From Zygnema cylindricum (lineage: Eukaryota; Streptophyta; Zygnematophyceae; Zygnematales; Zygnemataceae), in the NCBI GenBank assembly GCA_037447655.1, contig JBBHKE010000766.1, positions 126,001-190,000 of the forward strand: a stretch of DNA of 64,000 nt. Direction: 5' to 3'. The notes below the pieces were generated by a model. The model saw nothing but the letters and a program-made list of their open reading frames with translations, was not told the origin of the DNA and did not search any database. How positions within the stretch are numbered: position 1 is the first letter of the stretch; every line of letters begins with the position of its first letter. Positions 35,039 to 47,800 of this stretch are shown one piece after another. The translations under genes were made by a program, and so were the position numbers.

Positions 35039-36282
35039 GTTCAGTTAATAGATGTCCCGTGCTTATATTACGCACGGTATAAACTAACAAATAATGTGTA
35101 AGGTACGCATCAAACGATGAAGAAAAGTAAATAAAATGCGTACCTTACTTTGTACCCGTACAATACTTATACAATTATGTACAGTGTCCGTCTATGTTTG
35201 TACATTTTAGGGTTATTTTACGAGATTCTTTAGGGTCTCCAATGTACATTGCCGTACGTTATTTTATATTTCAGTACGGCTATCGTAGATATTCGGTACT
35301 ATTAGGTTTTTAGGGTACACTTTCATACAATTTCGTGCATTTCTGATATAATTCCGTACTTTTGAAGAATTTATTAAGAATTTTATGAGATTATGCTTTC
35401 CGTACGTTTTGTACATGGCCGTACAGCGAAGTTTACACGAATTTTACGAAAAGTATGAAAAAGACAAACGCTACGTAATTTTAGTAAAAAAGTTAAAATC
35501 TGTACGAATTGGACATCGACCGTTAAATTCCGCTTTGTTCGTCCGTTAGTTTTCTTTTTTAAAAAGTTTGGATCTTGAATTTTACAATGTATTTTATTTT
35601 TTTCGTTTCGGTAGTATAGTTTTAGAACTATAAAGTATTATATTAAATTTGTCTACGTTTACGTGCTGCGCTCTCCGTAATAATTATCAGTTAAATAGAT
35701 ACGGAACAAATTGTTATACGTGGCATACCACACTATATAACGTACATACTGTAATACAATCAAATTTAAGCAGCAAAATTTAGCCAGACATTAAAAAAAA
35801 AAAATCAACGACAACAGATAGCCTATTTATCCGAAAAAGAAAGTGCGCCTCACCGTGCGAGTGCACAAAACATGAACGACTTCCTTTCATCTCGAAGGGA
35901 GAGTCCATGAGTTATTGGAGAGCAAGAGACCACGGAACGGCTTCGTGGGAGGATTTCACTCTTAGGGAGAACAACCTGGAGAGGGTCACTATTAAATTGC
36001 CTTTTGTTTATGCATTTTTTTTTAAGGGTGGAGCTTTTAGCTTTTATGAGGTAGCGTTAACACACCAAAGGATTATTACAAAATTGAATCTTAGGGTAGG
36101 GGAACAAAGAGTAAATGAATTAGGGAGTCAGTGAAGTAAGGTCTCTTAGAGTAGAAATTAGGCCATGTTTAAAAAAAAAAAAAAATCTGGACAAATTTAT
36201 GACTCGAAGTAGCAAAAACTAATTCTATATTCTATTATCTACCAGTCTTGGGAGGGAAATGTGATGAGATAACGGTAAGGTT
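35039..36282. other. Repeat-derived intergenic DNA
   Basis: No gene is recognised. Bases about 35575-35760 (TTTACAATGTATTTTATTTT..., TACGTGCTGCGCT...) are an inverted copy of 51690-51870. The segment 35900-36134 is open on the plus strand but shows no recognisable protein. Confidence 0.45.
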
Positions 36283-36770
36283 TATTGGAGGTGGATTGGC
36301 GGATGCCATGAAATTATACACATGAGAAATATCAATGCATTTGAAAGAGAAATTGATTTTTATTTGGGATGATTTCATCAAGTGAGAAGAGTCACTTATA
36401 TACAAAAATATATAGTGCTAATTACTGTGGAGTCTAAACGTTCTACGGTGCACTGTAAAAAAGGTATCCTAGTCTAGATTCTAATAAATGTATGTAAGAC
36501 AAAAGAAAGACTGGACCGACGGTCAAAGGATTAGACTGATGGTCAAAGGACTTTGTACGTAGAAAAGACTAGACCGACGTATGTAATGAAAAGTACAAAA
36601 GACTGGACCAACGTATACAAGTACGGACAGGACCAAAAGTAAGTTGTTTGGATAACATAGTAGGCAAGACTTCACCAACGTAAGAAATGAAGTAGGGACA
36701 AGACCACCGACACATATAATGAAAGGTACGGATGTTCCAAAAGTGAACTGACGCTAAATGACCATTAACA
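36283..36770 (-). repeat. Lone LTR of the element B family with adjoining polypurine tract
   Basis: It aligns with the element B LTRs from TATTGGAGGTGGATTGG to ACCATTAACA (TGTTAATGG...CTCCAATA on the minus strand). The adjacent CCCCCCCTTAAG (minus-strand polypurine) is the internal sequence expected next to a 3' LTR. It is therefore probably the remnant of a deleted full element and not a clean solo LTR. No target duplication could be recognised. Confidence 0.75.
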
Positions 36771-37158
36771 CCCCCCCTTAAGCGAAAACTGTTGTTTTGA
36801 AAAGTCAGTTTCGTGCATACGAGACAGTGCGTGCGTAACTGCTAATTGGATTTAATATGGAGATTTGAATAGATTCACGGATTGGGGGAGCGAACGAATT
36901 GATATAATTAAAGTGACGTAAAAGACCCATTAAGTGGTGTAAACAAGCAGTGACAAATGACGGCGGATCGCGAAGCGATCCAATGTGAAATAAACAAAAT
37001 ATTGAAATAGGCGTCGCCGGTACGGCGGAGCTGCGAAGCAGTTTAGTCAACGCAGTTGCGACTATTTTTATGATCCGTACGGACAGCGCAGCCAGCGCAG
37101 CTAGCGCAGATGCGGATAATATGAATAGGATAGATTTCAAGTAATGATGATTAAACGG
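36771..37158. other. Unassigned segment next to the lone B-type LTR
   Basis: Possibly leftover internal sequence of the deleted B-family element. A minus-strand open frame (36805-37140) shows no reverse transcriptase or RNase H motif. AGCGCAGCCAGCGCAGCTAG repeats occur near 37085. Confidence 0.25.
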
Positions 37159-37160
37159 TA

Positions 37161-37386
37161 CACCGCCAATCGCTATTAGCGTGTACGTTTGATTAGCGTA
37201 TACTATTATTTAGCGTGGTGTACGCTAATTGGGAATTTGGAAATTTTGGAACTAATTTAGTACCAGGAGACGTGGCAGATTATGGTCCACGTCCTTAAAT
37301 AGTGTAGTTTATTCTATTTAAGGTATTAATGTCAAAATTTTGGGGCGCCGATATAGAGTTCATAACGCTAATAACGATTCGCGGTG
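37161..37386. mobile_element. TA-flanked MITE (CACCG family)
   Basis: Ends CACCGCCAATCGCTATTAGC and its mirror GCTAATAACGATTCGCGGTG, flanked by TA on each side (37159-37160, 37387-37388). It is 226 bp, with no coding capacity. Its interior resembles the 548-bp member at 50038-50585. Confidence 0.8.
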
Positions 37387-37625
37387 TAGTTGCCATTTGC
37401 TTTACGCACTGTCGAGTTTTGACGCATAGAACTGCATCTTTTGTCCGCCGCTACGCTCCAAAACGGTCGAAACCAACCGCCCCAATCGTCACCGCCGCAT
37501 TTTTTGTCATTTTATAAAATTTGGTGTACGGATCCCAAAATTTATGACATCCGTTTTACCCTTTTTCAAGTGTGAACCACGCAATTGTCCCTTTATCTTC
37601 TAACTTTTTAATTCAGTCGAATTAA

Positions 37626-38602
37626 GGGCGTGTTCCCTTGTAACCAAAACTTTGAAACGCTACTTTGGATTTTAGCGCAGATTTTACGGTCTACCTTTCA
37701 AAGTGTGCATTTGTCAATCATTACTTGCGCCTTCGTTACTTCAAATATGTGACAGCTGTAGACGTCAACAAAATGTGCGACTGTCTACGAAACGAAATGT
37801 GACGACTACAAAACTTCCTAAAATTGGTGACGTATAAAAAAACGGCGACGGTTGTAGACATCGAGGTTTCTGTGACGTTGTAGTTGTTTGGGGTTTTGTG
37901 ACATAGCGCAGTCATGCTGCCATGTGACGTCATCAGTGCGTAGATTTTCCGCCATGGTTTCCCGATTTCTTTTTCTTATCTTTTATTATTTGATATGCCA
38001 TCAAAATTAGACCAAAAGTACTAAAATAAAAGAAATAAGAAAAAATATTTCATTCGGTATTATTATTGCTGCATCTCGTGTAAATATTAGAGAAAGAGGA
38101 GCGGTCGAGTGAGAGTGAGGGGGAGAGACAAGGACGACATAAAATTTTGCGAAGGACCCATGAATGAAAGTGGAGGTCCGAGACCCCAACGATTTTTTTC
38201 AGTACATGCTCGTCATTTTAGTACGAGCAGGTGAAAAAATAGAGTGTACTCCCCGTCGTTCAAAATTTTTGAAAACGTTTGACGCGTGCAATCCCACTTC
38301 TCTATTCGTCAATAGGGTATTATTTTGATAAAAATCAGGTCGCGATTTGATTTCAGTGTAAGTATGAAAATGACCTGGTAGTGGGTTGCGATGATGATAA
38401 CGCCAAATTGCCGTACTTTCCAAAATCCAAGATGACGCAAAATGTACTTTGTGTGTTTGCCCATTTTTCGTACGGCGTAATATTTTTCCGTGAAAACGAC
38501 GCAAAATGTACTTTGTGTGTTTGCCCATTTTTCGTACGGCGTAATATTTTTCCGTGAAAACGACGGTGAAAAACCCTTACTTGAACACATGGGAACACGC
38601 CC
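37626..38602. mobile_element. Harbinger-like non-autonomous element upstream of the lipase gene
   Basis: It begins GGGCGTGTTCCCTTGT after a TAA trinucleotide and ends ACATGGGAACACGCCC. Its interior matches, in inverted orientation, the element at 55154-56100 (shared CATTCATGGGTCCTT and CCATGGCGG-type words). The right-side trinucleotide is TGC, so the target duplication is not preserved. It contains a 64-bp tandem duplication at 38434-38561. It ends 260 bases before the lipase ATG. Confidence 0.65.
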
Positions 38603-38862
38603 TGCGAGTGAACGCGTATACATTTTCTTTGGTTAGCGTTGAGAGCCATTAGTAATTTTTATTCCATTCAATATTTAGGGTTGACCCTTTACTGTTTTAG
38701 GGTTGACTCTAAAATTGAGCTAAGAATCTGAGAGTAGTGACCCGAAAGAAACAAACGGTTTTCTTAAACGTCAAAACATATACTAAACTAGTACTCGACC
38801 TTAATTAAATTTTTTTCTATTTATTATTTCCGTGGGATTTCCCACACTTCAAATTATTCAAG
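38603..38862 (+). promoter_or_regulatory. Putative lipase promoter/leader
   Basis: The 260 bases between the Harbinger-like element and the lipase ATG. Two isolated TTTAGGGTT words occur (about 38676 and 38696). No firm TATA box can be assigned. Confidence 0.3.
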
Positions 38863-41800
38863 ATGGCAGATGGAACCGCGTCAAATTTTTTTGAGTTTAC
38901 GGCGGATGAAGAAGCTACAATTCTGGGACATGATACTACTTCGATAGGTGTTTCCAAATCTTAAGAAGAATACCTTTAAAAATTTTGATTTGTGTGATGC
39001 AAACATCATTTTTACGGACTGAAAACCAACAATGGGAATCTCCATTCACGAATGCAAATCTAGTTTTTAGGAATATAAATTAAATTTTTTGGAGTTCAAT
39101 CTGGCTGCTATTGAAAAATTTGAGTATCACCTCAATCTATTGTTCTCAAAACTTAAGGTCGCACTAATTCTCAAAAGTTCGAACTTTATGCCTCAGTATG
39201 AAAGCTACAGTAGTGTATGGTTCATGAGCTTTAATTTTATTTTATTTCCTTCTATTTAAATGTTAATCCCCTAAGTGTTGTGAAAGTACAGTATACTAAA
39301 TACTGCGGCATTTGAGAAATAAAACTCCTGTCAGTTTGAGTTTTATTGTCTCTTGTCGACCATTCTGAAAAGTTTCGAGAAACCTAACCCAATTCTCTGT
39401 TTTTCCTGCCTACTTTTCTTTCTGTCAAAATTTGTATTGTTTTTTTTTTAGGGCTTTTTTATGAAGCTAGGGAATATAAGGCGAGCGATGCAAAAGAGCA
39501 TCCGGCAGCCGCTGATATAATTAACATGCTTAACAGCCTTCTTAAAACAGCGATTGACCTGGGCGCCAGAACAATAACTTTATTAAGTGTAGGACTGTGG
39601 AAGCTTGCTCTCCTCAAACCAGGGGACATCGATTGGAAGTTTGGTGGATCCCCACTGACTGACAAGTGAGCGTCCTTTCTTTTCCCTGCACTGACTTGAG
39701 TCTGTTCTTGATTTTCTTTTTGCTAATAGAAACGGTTGATGGGAATTTCGATTTATTTTTGGGCTTGAATTTGTATCTGCAACAACTGCCCCTAAAGATA
39801 TTTTCTTGTAGGTTCCTAACATGTGGGGAATGAGGGAATACAGAAAGGATCTTGAAGACATTCATTATTGGCTGCGATGGGCGTTGGAGGCCTATTCTCT
39901 GAAAGCAACAGTAACAAATGAAGATCTGGCAAAAATCCTTGGGGTAAACTTCAGACTCCACGTAATACCTAATGGGCTTTTTTTTTTTGTGTCCGATGAA
40001 AGCCTAACTTTTATGAACACTCTCAGGCAGCTTAGAGGGATGGCCAGAGACTTGTTTGAATGAGCTACTAGTTTTTTTTCCTTCGCTATTTCATGTTTTT
40101 TTTTTAATTTAACTTGAAGACAATATACACTATTATTGATTTTAAAGGATTCCTTATCGACCTCTCTAATGGGATTTCTTTATGCATGTGCCCTCCCTAC
40201 TTTTAAGTACATAGGTGACTTCTAAAACAATTTTAACTATTCATATCTTTGCAGATTGAGGAAAAAGACAGCTTATCAAACAATCCAATCTCAAAATATG
40301 AAAAGCCGGCTTATTTTACAGCAGTTAACAGTCAGGAAAAGTGTTTGGTTTTATCAATTCGAGGATCTAGTAATCTTGTCGATTGGGCCACAAACCTCAC
40401 TTCTCAATCCAAAGAATTTGAAGAAAGGTACGAAAAAATCGTACCATCAACCACAGCCAATGCAGGTTTGAATGTAGTTCAGGTGAAAAAATCATGCGGC
40501 CCACATTAATAACGGTGAGAACGTGAATTAGTGGAAATGATCCAAAATTATTTGGGCCCAAACTATTGACCGAAAGGAGGTAAAATTTGAGAATCTGAAA
40601 TTACCATGGCCAACGCTAATGGTGTTATATGGTCTCCAAAACAGGAATAACAATCCCATGTCAATAGCAAGATTAGTTATCGTGTCATGTGAGCCTGTTT
40701 ACATTTTTTTGGTTCTCTTGTGTTTGAAAAGTATGAAATGAATGGTTTGGACTGATTTGGCCTTTTTATGGATGTGATTGAAGCATTCAAACAGTTTTTT
40801 TGCATCTAACTCTTCTCGTTTTTGTCAACAATAACAGGTACTTCCATGCAGGAATGCTCGACACCGCAATCTGGCTTGACAAAGAAGAGATTCCAAAACT
40901 GCAAAAACTTTTGGAGCAAGAAAAATATAAGGTTACCTCCGCCATCTTTCCACAGCTTTGTTTTAATCAAAACATTAAGCAACTAAGGTTCAGTCAAGTG
41001 CAGTCTTGCTCTGAATTAAATGTTGTGAATCATTTTTACATCTTGGAATGATGCTACTTTGTTAATCTTGCCAATTTGTTCTCTCTCTACTACACTGTGG
41101 TATATTTAACCCTAATAGCTATATAATGTAAGAACTTCAAGTTATCATTCCTTATTCGTACTTCTAGCTATGTTGTATTTTCCTGTTGGTCGGCGAGAAC
41201 GAACATTTCTTACAGGTTGATTTAAATGGAGATCATAAAATACATGTTTATGTCTTTTTTTTATGCAACGAAGTGATTTTCCGTATGCATAACACCTCCA
41301 AGCTAATTCTAGATGAAAATCAGAAAAAATGAAACCAAGAATTCACTTTTTGGCTAGAATTCAGTCTACGTACTTTCTCGTGAGATTAGTAAACTATATC
41401 AAGATGCTATTGGAGGTGGATTGGCGAATGCCATGAAATTATACACAAGAGAACGATCAATGCATTTGAAAGAGATATTGATTTGTATTTGGGATGATCT
41501 CATTAAGTGAGAAGAGTCACTTATATACAAAATATACAGTGCTAATTACTGTGGAGTAGTCTAAACATTCTATGGTACGTAGTAACAAAGGGTCCTAGTC
41601 TAGATTCTAATAAATGTATGTAAGACAAAAGAAAGACTGGACCGACGGTCAAAAGACTGGACCGACGACCAAAGGACTTTGTACGTAGAAAAGACTAGAC
41701 CGACGTATGTAATAAAAAGTACAAAAGACTGGACCGACGTAAAGAAGTACGGACAGGACCAAAAGCAAGTCTTCCAGATATGACGGCAAGACTTGACTGA

Positions 41801-44800
41801 CGTAGGAAAATGAAAAGTACGGATGAGTGAACCGACGCTAAATGACCCTTAACACCCCCCCTCAATCGAAAGCTAGAAAATAGTTTGAGATGAAAACAAA
41901 GGAAATTTAGCCAGGAGGAAAAAGAAGACGAAGGCCAGAGGAGAGGCGGTGCTACTAAAAGTGAGGGGGATGAAGAGCCTTGGTGAGATAATCGACCACT
42001 TGGTCGGCGGATTTGACATAAAGAAACTAGAGGGTGCCATCCTCGATCGCTCTCGAGAGTAATGATACTGGATGTCGATGTGCTTCGTCCTTTTGTGGTG
42101 AACAGGATTGCGGATCAAAGCAAGAGCTCATTGGGAATCACAAAAAATAGGAGTAGGAGCCGAAGGGGGGAATCCAAGATTGGAAAGCAGAGTGCGAAGC
42201 CAGACAGCTTCCTTGGCGGCGTGACAAGCAGCCATATATTCCGCCTCAGTGCTGGAGCAAGCGGTTGTAGGTTGTTTTCTGCTTGACCAAGAGATAACAC
42301 CATTTCCCAAGAAGAAGCACGAGCCAGTGGTCGAACGGCGAGAAAGCTCATCTTGGGCCCAATCTGAATCAACAAAACCTGTGAGAGCACTAGAGCCAGA
42401 GGAAGAATATGTGAGACAAAGACTTTTAGTGCCCTGTAGATAACGAAAGACACGTTTGGCGGCGGCGAGATGATCAGGGGAAAGACGCTGGAGGAATTGA
42501 CTAAGTTTAGTGATAGCAATTGCAATGTCAGGGCCGGTGGCCTGCATCGCGTACATAAGGGCCCCAACCATCGAGCGGTAAGTAGCATGGAGGAGGGGGG
42601 AGAGAAGGGAGTCAATGGAGGGGAGGAGAGGGGCATTGGCATCTAAAGGAGTGGAAAGGGACGAGCAGTCTGCCATGTCAAAGCGTTCTAGAAGATCGGA
42701 AATAAAGGTCTGAGAAAGGGTGCGAGCTGAGCGGTTACGAGAAACTTGAATGCCTAAGTAATATGAGAGTTCACCTAGATCGGCCATGTCAAAATGGTTG
42801 TGAAGGAGAGATTTGACATGAGAGATTTCAGGGAGGGAGGGACCAACAAGAAGGAGATCATCGACAAATATGGCAACAATGATCAAAGAAGAGCCAGAGC
42901 CACGAGAGTAAATGCTAAAATCGGCATCAATTCGGGTAAATCCTTCTTTCCTCATAATGGCATCTATGGTATGGTTCCATACACAAGGGGCATGTTTCAA
43001 GCCATAGATCGTTTTAATGAGATGACAAACCAAATGTTCGGATCCAGGAGAAATATAGCCCTCAAGCTGATGCATGGAAATGTCTTTCGACAAAATACCA
43101 TTTAGGAAAGCATTTTTAACATCCATCTGATGAACATGGAAATCATGTTCAGCAGCTAAAGCAAGTAAGGTGCGTAGAGAAGTTAACCGTGCAACTGGAG
43201 CAAAGGTTTCAATAAAATCTATACCTTCTATTTGGGAAAAGCCCTTCGCCACCAAGCGAGCTTTGTACTTGTCCACCGATCCATCCGCTTTTTGCTTTAC
43301 ACGGAAGACCCATTTGGAGCCGATTGCCTTTCATCCTTGGGGAAGGGGAACAAGATTCCATGATTTGTTAGAAATTAAGGCATTGAATTCCGCATCAGCG
43401 GCGGTCTTCCACAAGGAGGCATAAGGACGTTTTAGGGCGGTTTTGAGAGAGAGAGGGGCGGAAAAAAGAGAGGCAGAGGCCCCACCGAGTAAGCATAAGC
43501 AAGAGAGGCATGGCCTATGGAGGTAATAAGCTGAGAGGGGGGGACTCTAGGGCGTGAAGGGTTTCGCAAGGTAAAAAAGAGGTCTCAGGAAGAGATGAAG
43601 ACTCAGGCTCAGGAAGAGGGAAAGTCTCAGGAACAGGCAAAGGCCCAGGAAGAGGCGAGTGGGAAAAAATTGTGGGAGAAAGATTGTCAAAAAGAGGATC
43701 ATTTTGGGATAGAGGGAGAGAGAGGTTAGTATCGTCTAAATTTGTGACAAGGTGGAGAGGAAGGGCGACTGATTGACAGGCAGGCGGCTGATTGACTGGC
43801 AGGAGTGATGAGAGCAGCCGGGAAATGAAGGGGGTTTGGAGAAGATGGAGGAGAGGAATTTGAAGAGTGGGAGGGCAAAAATTGGGGAAGAGGAGGAAGA
43901 GTTGGCTGACTAAAGGTAGAGGGGGGGGAAGGTGTAAGGTATGTGAGGTCATATGGTTGAAGAGAGTGGGGGGGGAGGCTTGGAGGAAGAGGGTCATGGA
44001 GGGTGAGAGAAGGAAATTCGGATAGTGGGGGAAGAGGAGAGGGAAAAGGCGAGCGTGACAAAGTTTGAAGGAGTGGCGTTTCGTTGAAAATTACTTCCCT
44101 AGTGGTAATGACGCGATTTTGAGAAGGACTCCAAATACGGTAGGCTTTGGAATTTGGAGCGTACCCAACGAAAATACCGCGAAATGCGCGAGCGCCCAAT
44201 TTCCCATCCGATTGAAGGAGATCTTTGTACCACGCCTCACATCCAAATATTCGAAGCTGGCTAATATCTGGTTTGAAAGAGGACCACGCTTCCATTGGAG
44301 TAGATTTGGGTAAAGAATTAGTAGGACAAAGATTGCGTATGTAGTTGGCGCAAACGACAGCCTCTACCCGAAATTCGTACGGCGAATTTGAAAAGTAAAG
44401 CATTGAATGCAACATGTCATGTAATGTGCGATTGTACCTTTCTGCGACGCCGTTTCGTTGAGGCGTATGAGGCCCTGTTAAGTGACGCGCGATTCCGTGT
44501 TGCGTAAGAAAATTTGGAAATTGAGCGGACAAAAGTTCGCCACCATTGTCGCTTCGCAAGACCTTGATTCGTCTGTTGTGAAAAGTTTCTGCCAACGCCT
44601 TAAATTCTTGAAAACGTGCAAATGCGTCAGATTTATGACATATTGGATACACGTGTGAAAAACGAGTGGCGTGGTCAATGAAAGAGACAAAATACAGAAA
44701 TCCACTATAGCTGCGCGTGCGCATCGGACCACACACGTCAGTATGTACAAGTGCAAGTGGTTGAGTAATTTCAGTAGTGCTAGTGGGAAAAGGGTGACGC

Positions 44801-47800
44801 GTCATTTTGCCTTGCACGCAACCATGACAAAAATCCAAAGATTTGTTAGAAAATGAATTTAATCCGGTTACAAGATTTGACAAAGTACGCAAACTATCGT
44901 CATTCAAATGACCGTATCTTAAATGCCAAAGTGGGAAACTGTCAACGCTAGTATTTAAAGCAAATATTTTTGGTGTACTATAAGATTTTAGGACGTACAT
45001 AGAATCGTGTGCTAGGCCAAAACCTACAGTAATATTGTTTTTTCTATCAATAAACGTTACTCTATCATTATTAAATTCAACCCTTAAACCGTCAGACGTG
45101 GCCACTTTCACTAAAATTAAATTTCTAGCTAGACCGGGTACAAAAAGTATGTTGCGAATGTGGACAGACGCATTAGGGACATGTACGTTGCCAGAATGAG
45201 TAGCCAATAGAATGCGGTCGTCTCCTAAGCGAATTTGCATAGGAGATGATAAAGGACAAAGGTGAGTGAACGAATCCGATTTGGGTGACAGGTGGTGACT
45301 AGCACCACTGTCGATTAGCCAATCGTCTGGGGTGTGAGATAAAAAAGCGTACCCTTGTGGAAAATGAGTTTACGCAGGGACAGAATGTGGGACATGATGT
45401 GCGACATTTCCATATCTGAATTCTGGTGAGGCGGGGAGTATAAAAGGGGTACTTATTGGTGTGAGATAATTTGAGGGAAAATGGGAGGGGGAAACAACCG
45501 GCCAAGGGAGGTTAACGGAGGGTGAGGAGGCATAAAGCGCCACGGCGTTAGAAGATTAAGAGAGGTGTGGAGAAGGAGGAAAGTGATAAGGATAGGAAAA
45601 ATATGGAGCATAAGAAAGGTGCGGAGGGGGTGGAGGGGTGGGTAGGACCGGTGGGGTGGCTTGGGTGATTTTGGCATCCCCACTATTTTTGGTGGGATTG
45701 GAAGCCTCGGCCGCCTTGCGCCTAGCCAATTTGCGACATTTTTCAATGGCATGTCCATTTATTTTGCAATAAGCACAAAATAAACGTTGCACCCCCCTGA
45801 GTTAGATGTGTAATTTGCAGCAACAAGAGCATTTGCATGAAAGAGATTTGGAGCGGAAAAAGAAAGAATTTTTGTCTCTTCATGCAAAAGCTTGGTACAA
45901 AGGGTGTGAAAATGAATGGATTGGTCTAGATTGTCAAACGAAGAAATGAAAGGGGAAAGGGTTTCAGGAAGTCCTCCCAAAAGGGTAGAGGAGAGATCCT
46001 CGTCGGAAAGCTGCACGCCAATCATGGTGCACTTTCCAGCCGACAATTCGACCGTGCTAATCCTATCTTGCATGGAGTCCGTTGGCTTTTTGATGGAATT
46101 AAAAAATGCTCGTTTTTGAATTCGGCGGAGGGCCCATCCGGTTTGAATATAAGCCGCTTGAAGACAGTTCCAAGCCTCGGCGGAAGAAGAGGCGCCACGA
46201 ATAAGATGAGTGCGCTCAGTAGTAAGTGACATTAATAGGCGAGCGTGCGAATCCTCATCCTTTTGTTTCCATGTAGCTATTTCCAACTCTTTGCTAGATT
46301 TTTGTGCTGGTGTATTAGTAGATGAAAGAATAGGAGGTTTTGAAATTCCTATAAAGTGATCCCAAATCTTCTCGTGTTTGAAAAAATGCATGGCTGAGAA
46401 AGACCAATCATGGAAGTTTTGGCCATCAAACTTCTAGATGCTATTAGAAGTGGCATGGCCGGGCCCATAACCTATTGGAGGTGGATTGGCGGATGCCATG
46501 AAATTAAACACAAGAGAAGGATCAATGCATTTGAAACAGATATTGATTTGTATTTGGGATGATCTCATTAAGTGAGAAGAGTCACTTATATACAAAATAT
46601 ACAGTGCTAATTACTGTGGAGTAGTCTAAACGTTCTACGGTACGTAGTAACAAAGGGTCCAAGTCTAGATTCTAATAAATGTATGTAAGACAAAAAAAGA
46701 CAGGACCGACGGTCAAAAGACTGGACCGACGGTCAAGATACAAAATATACAGTGCTAATTACTGTGGAGTAGTCTAAACGTTCTAGGTACGTAGTAACAA
46801 AGGGTCCAAGTCTAGATTCTAATAAATGTATGTAAGACAAAAAAAAACAGGACCGACGGTCAAAAGATTGGACCGACGGTCAAGACTTTGTACGTAGAAA
46901 AAACTAGACCGACGTATGTAATAAAAAGTACAAAATACTGGACCGACGTAAAGAGGTACGGACAGGACCAAAAGTAAGTCTTCCGGACATGACAGCAAGA
47001 CTTAACTGACGTAGGAAAATGAAGAGTACGGATGAGTGAACCGACGCTAAATGACCCTTAACAGATGCACCACACTTGAATAAGAAAACCACACTCCATT
47101 GCCAATTATTTTGGTTAAGCTTCAAACAAAAATGCTAAAAGTAATTGAGCAAGGCTTGAGTGAACAGTGGCCAATGAAGTACATGTTTTTACTCTGGTTC
47201 ATTTTTTTTCTGATTGTCGTTTTTTGTCTCTTTGCAGGATTATGATCTTGTGTTGACTGGACATTCCTTGGGAGCTAGCGTCGCCTCTATCCTTACATTT
47301 ATTCTTTGCAATTCCAAAAAAATGCCAGACCGTACCAAAATAAAGTGTTGGGCCAATGCCTGCCCCGCATTTTTTGACTTGGAGCTCGTTGAAGAATACG
47401 CACCTTTCATCCAAGTAAGTACATGAAGAGATCTTGAGGCTGAATTAATGGCTAAAATGAGGAGGAAACTATCCGTTAACTATTGGATAGACTTGAGAGG
47501 AGATTTTTGAGCCGAACTGATGGTTAGAAAGCAAATCTAAGTTTTTCAAAAGCGCAAACGCCTGTCATCTACTTTGCCATATTTTTTGGACTTTTGGGTA
47601 AATGATTATTATCAAACCACGCCATCTCTGGGCCCTAATTTACTTTATCCAAAGCTTCTTTGAAGAGTTGTCAATGATACCGTTTACATCGTCAGGTCGA
47701 ACATTCAAATGGTGCATAAAAAAGAAACGCTTGTTTCCTTAAATCACTTAAGCTTTTTACCTATATTTGGATGTTATTGTTGGTTAATTCTTTCAAGGGA

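Larger units (their letters stand above)
41408..47063 (-). mobile_element. Copia element B, full length, in lipase intron 5
   Basis: A 5656-bp Ty1/copia element in antisense to the lipase gene. LTRs begin TGTTAAGGGTCATTTAGCG and end CACCTCCAATA on the minus strand. The 5-bp duplications GATGC (41403-41407, 47064-47068) are perfect. It carries gag, protease, integrase, reverse transcriptase and RNase H in copia order, with long open frames. It is the best-preserved element here, though not fully intact. Confidence 0.95.

Noticed and set aside
38676-38705. Two TTTAGGG words (plant telomere repeat)
   Set aside because: Only two isolated copies about 20 bases apart, not tandem; no telomeric tract.
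42115-42642. Second minus-strand frame overlapping element B RNase H
   Set aside because: Alternative-frame shadow of the reverse transcriptase/RNase H reading frame.
43515-43997. Pro/Leu-rich 160-codon frame
   Set aside because: Out-of-frame reading of the low-complexity integrase to reverse transcriptase linker of element B.
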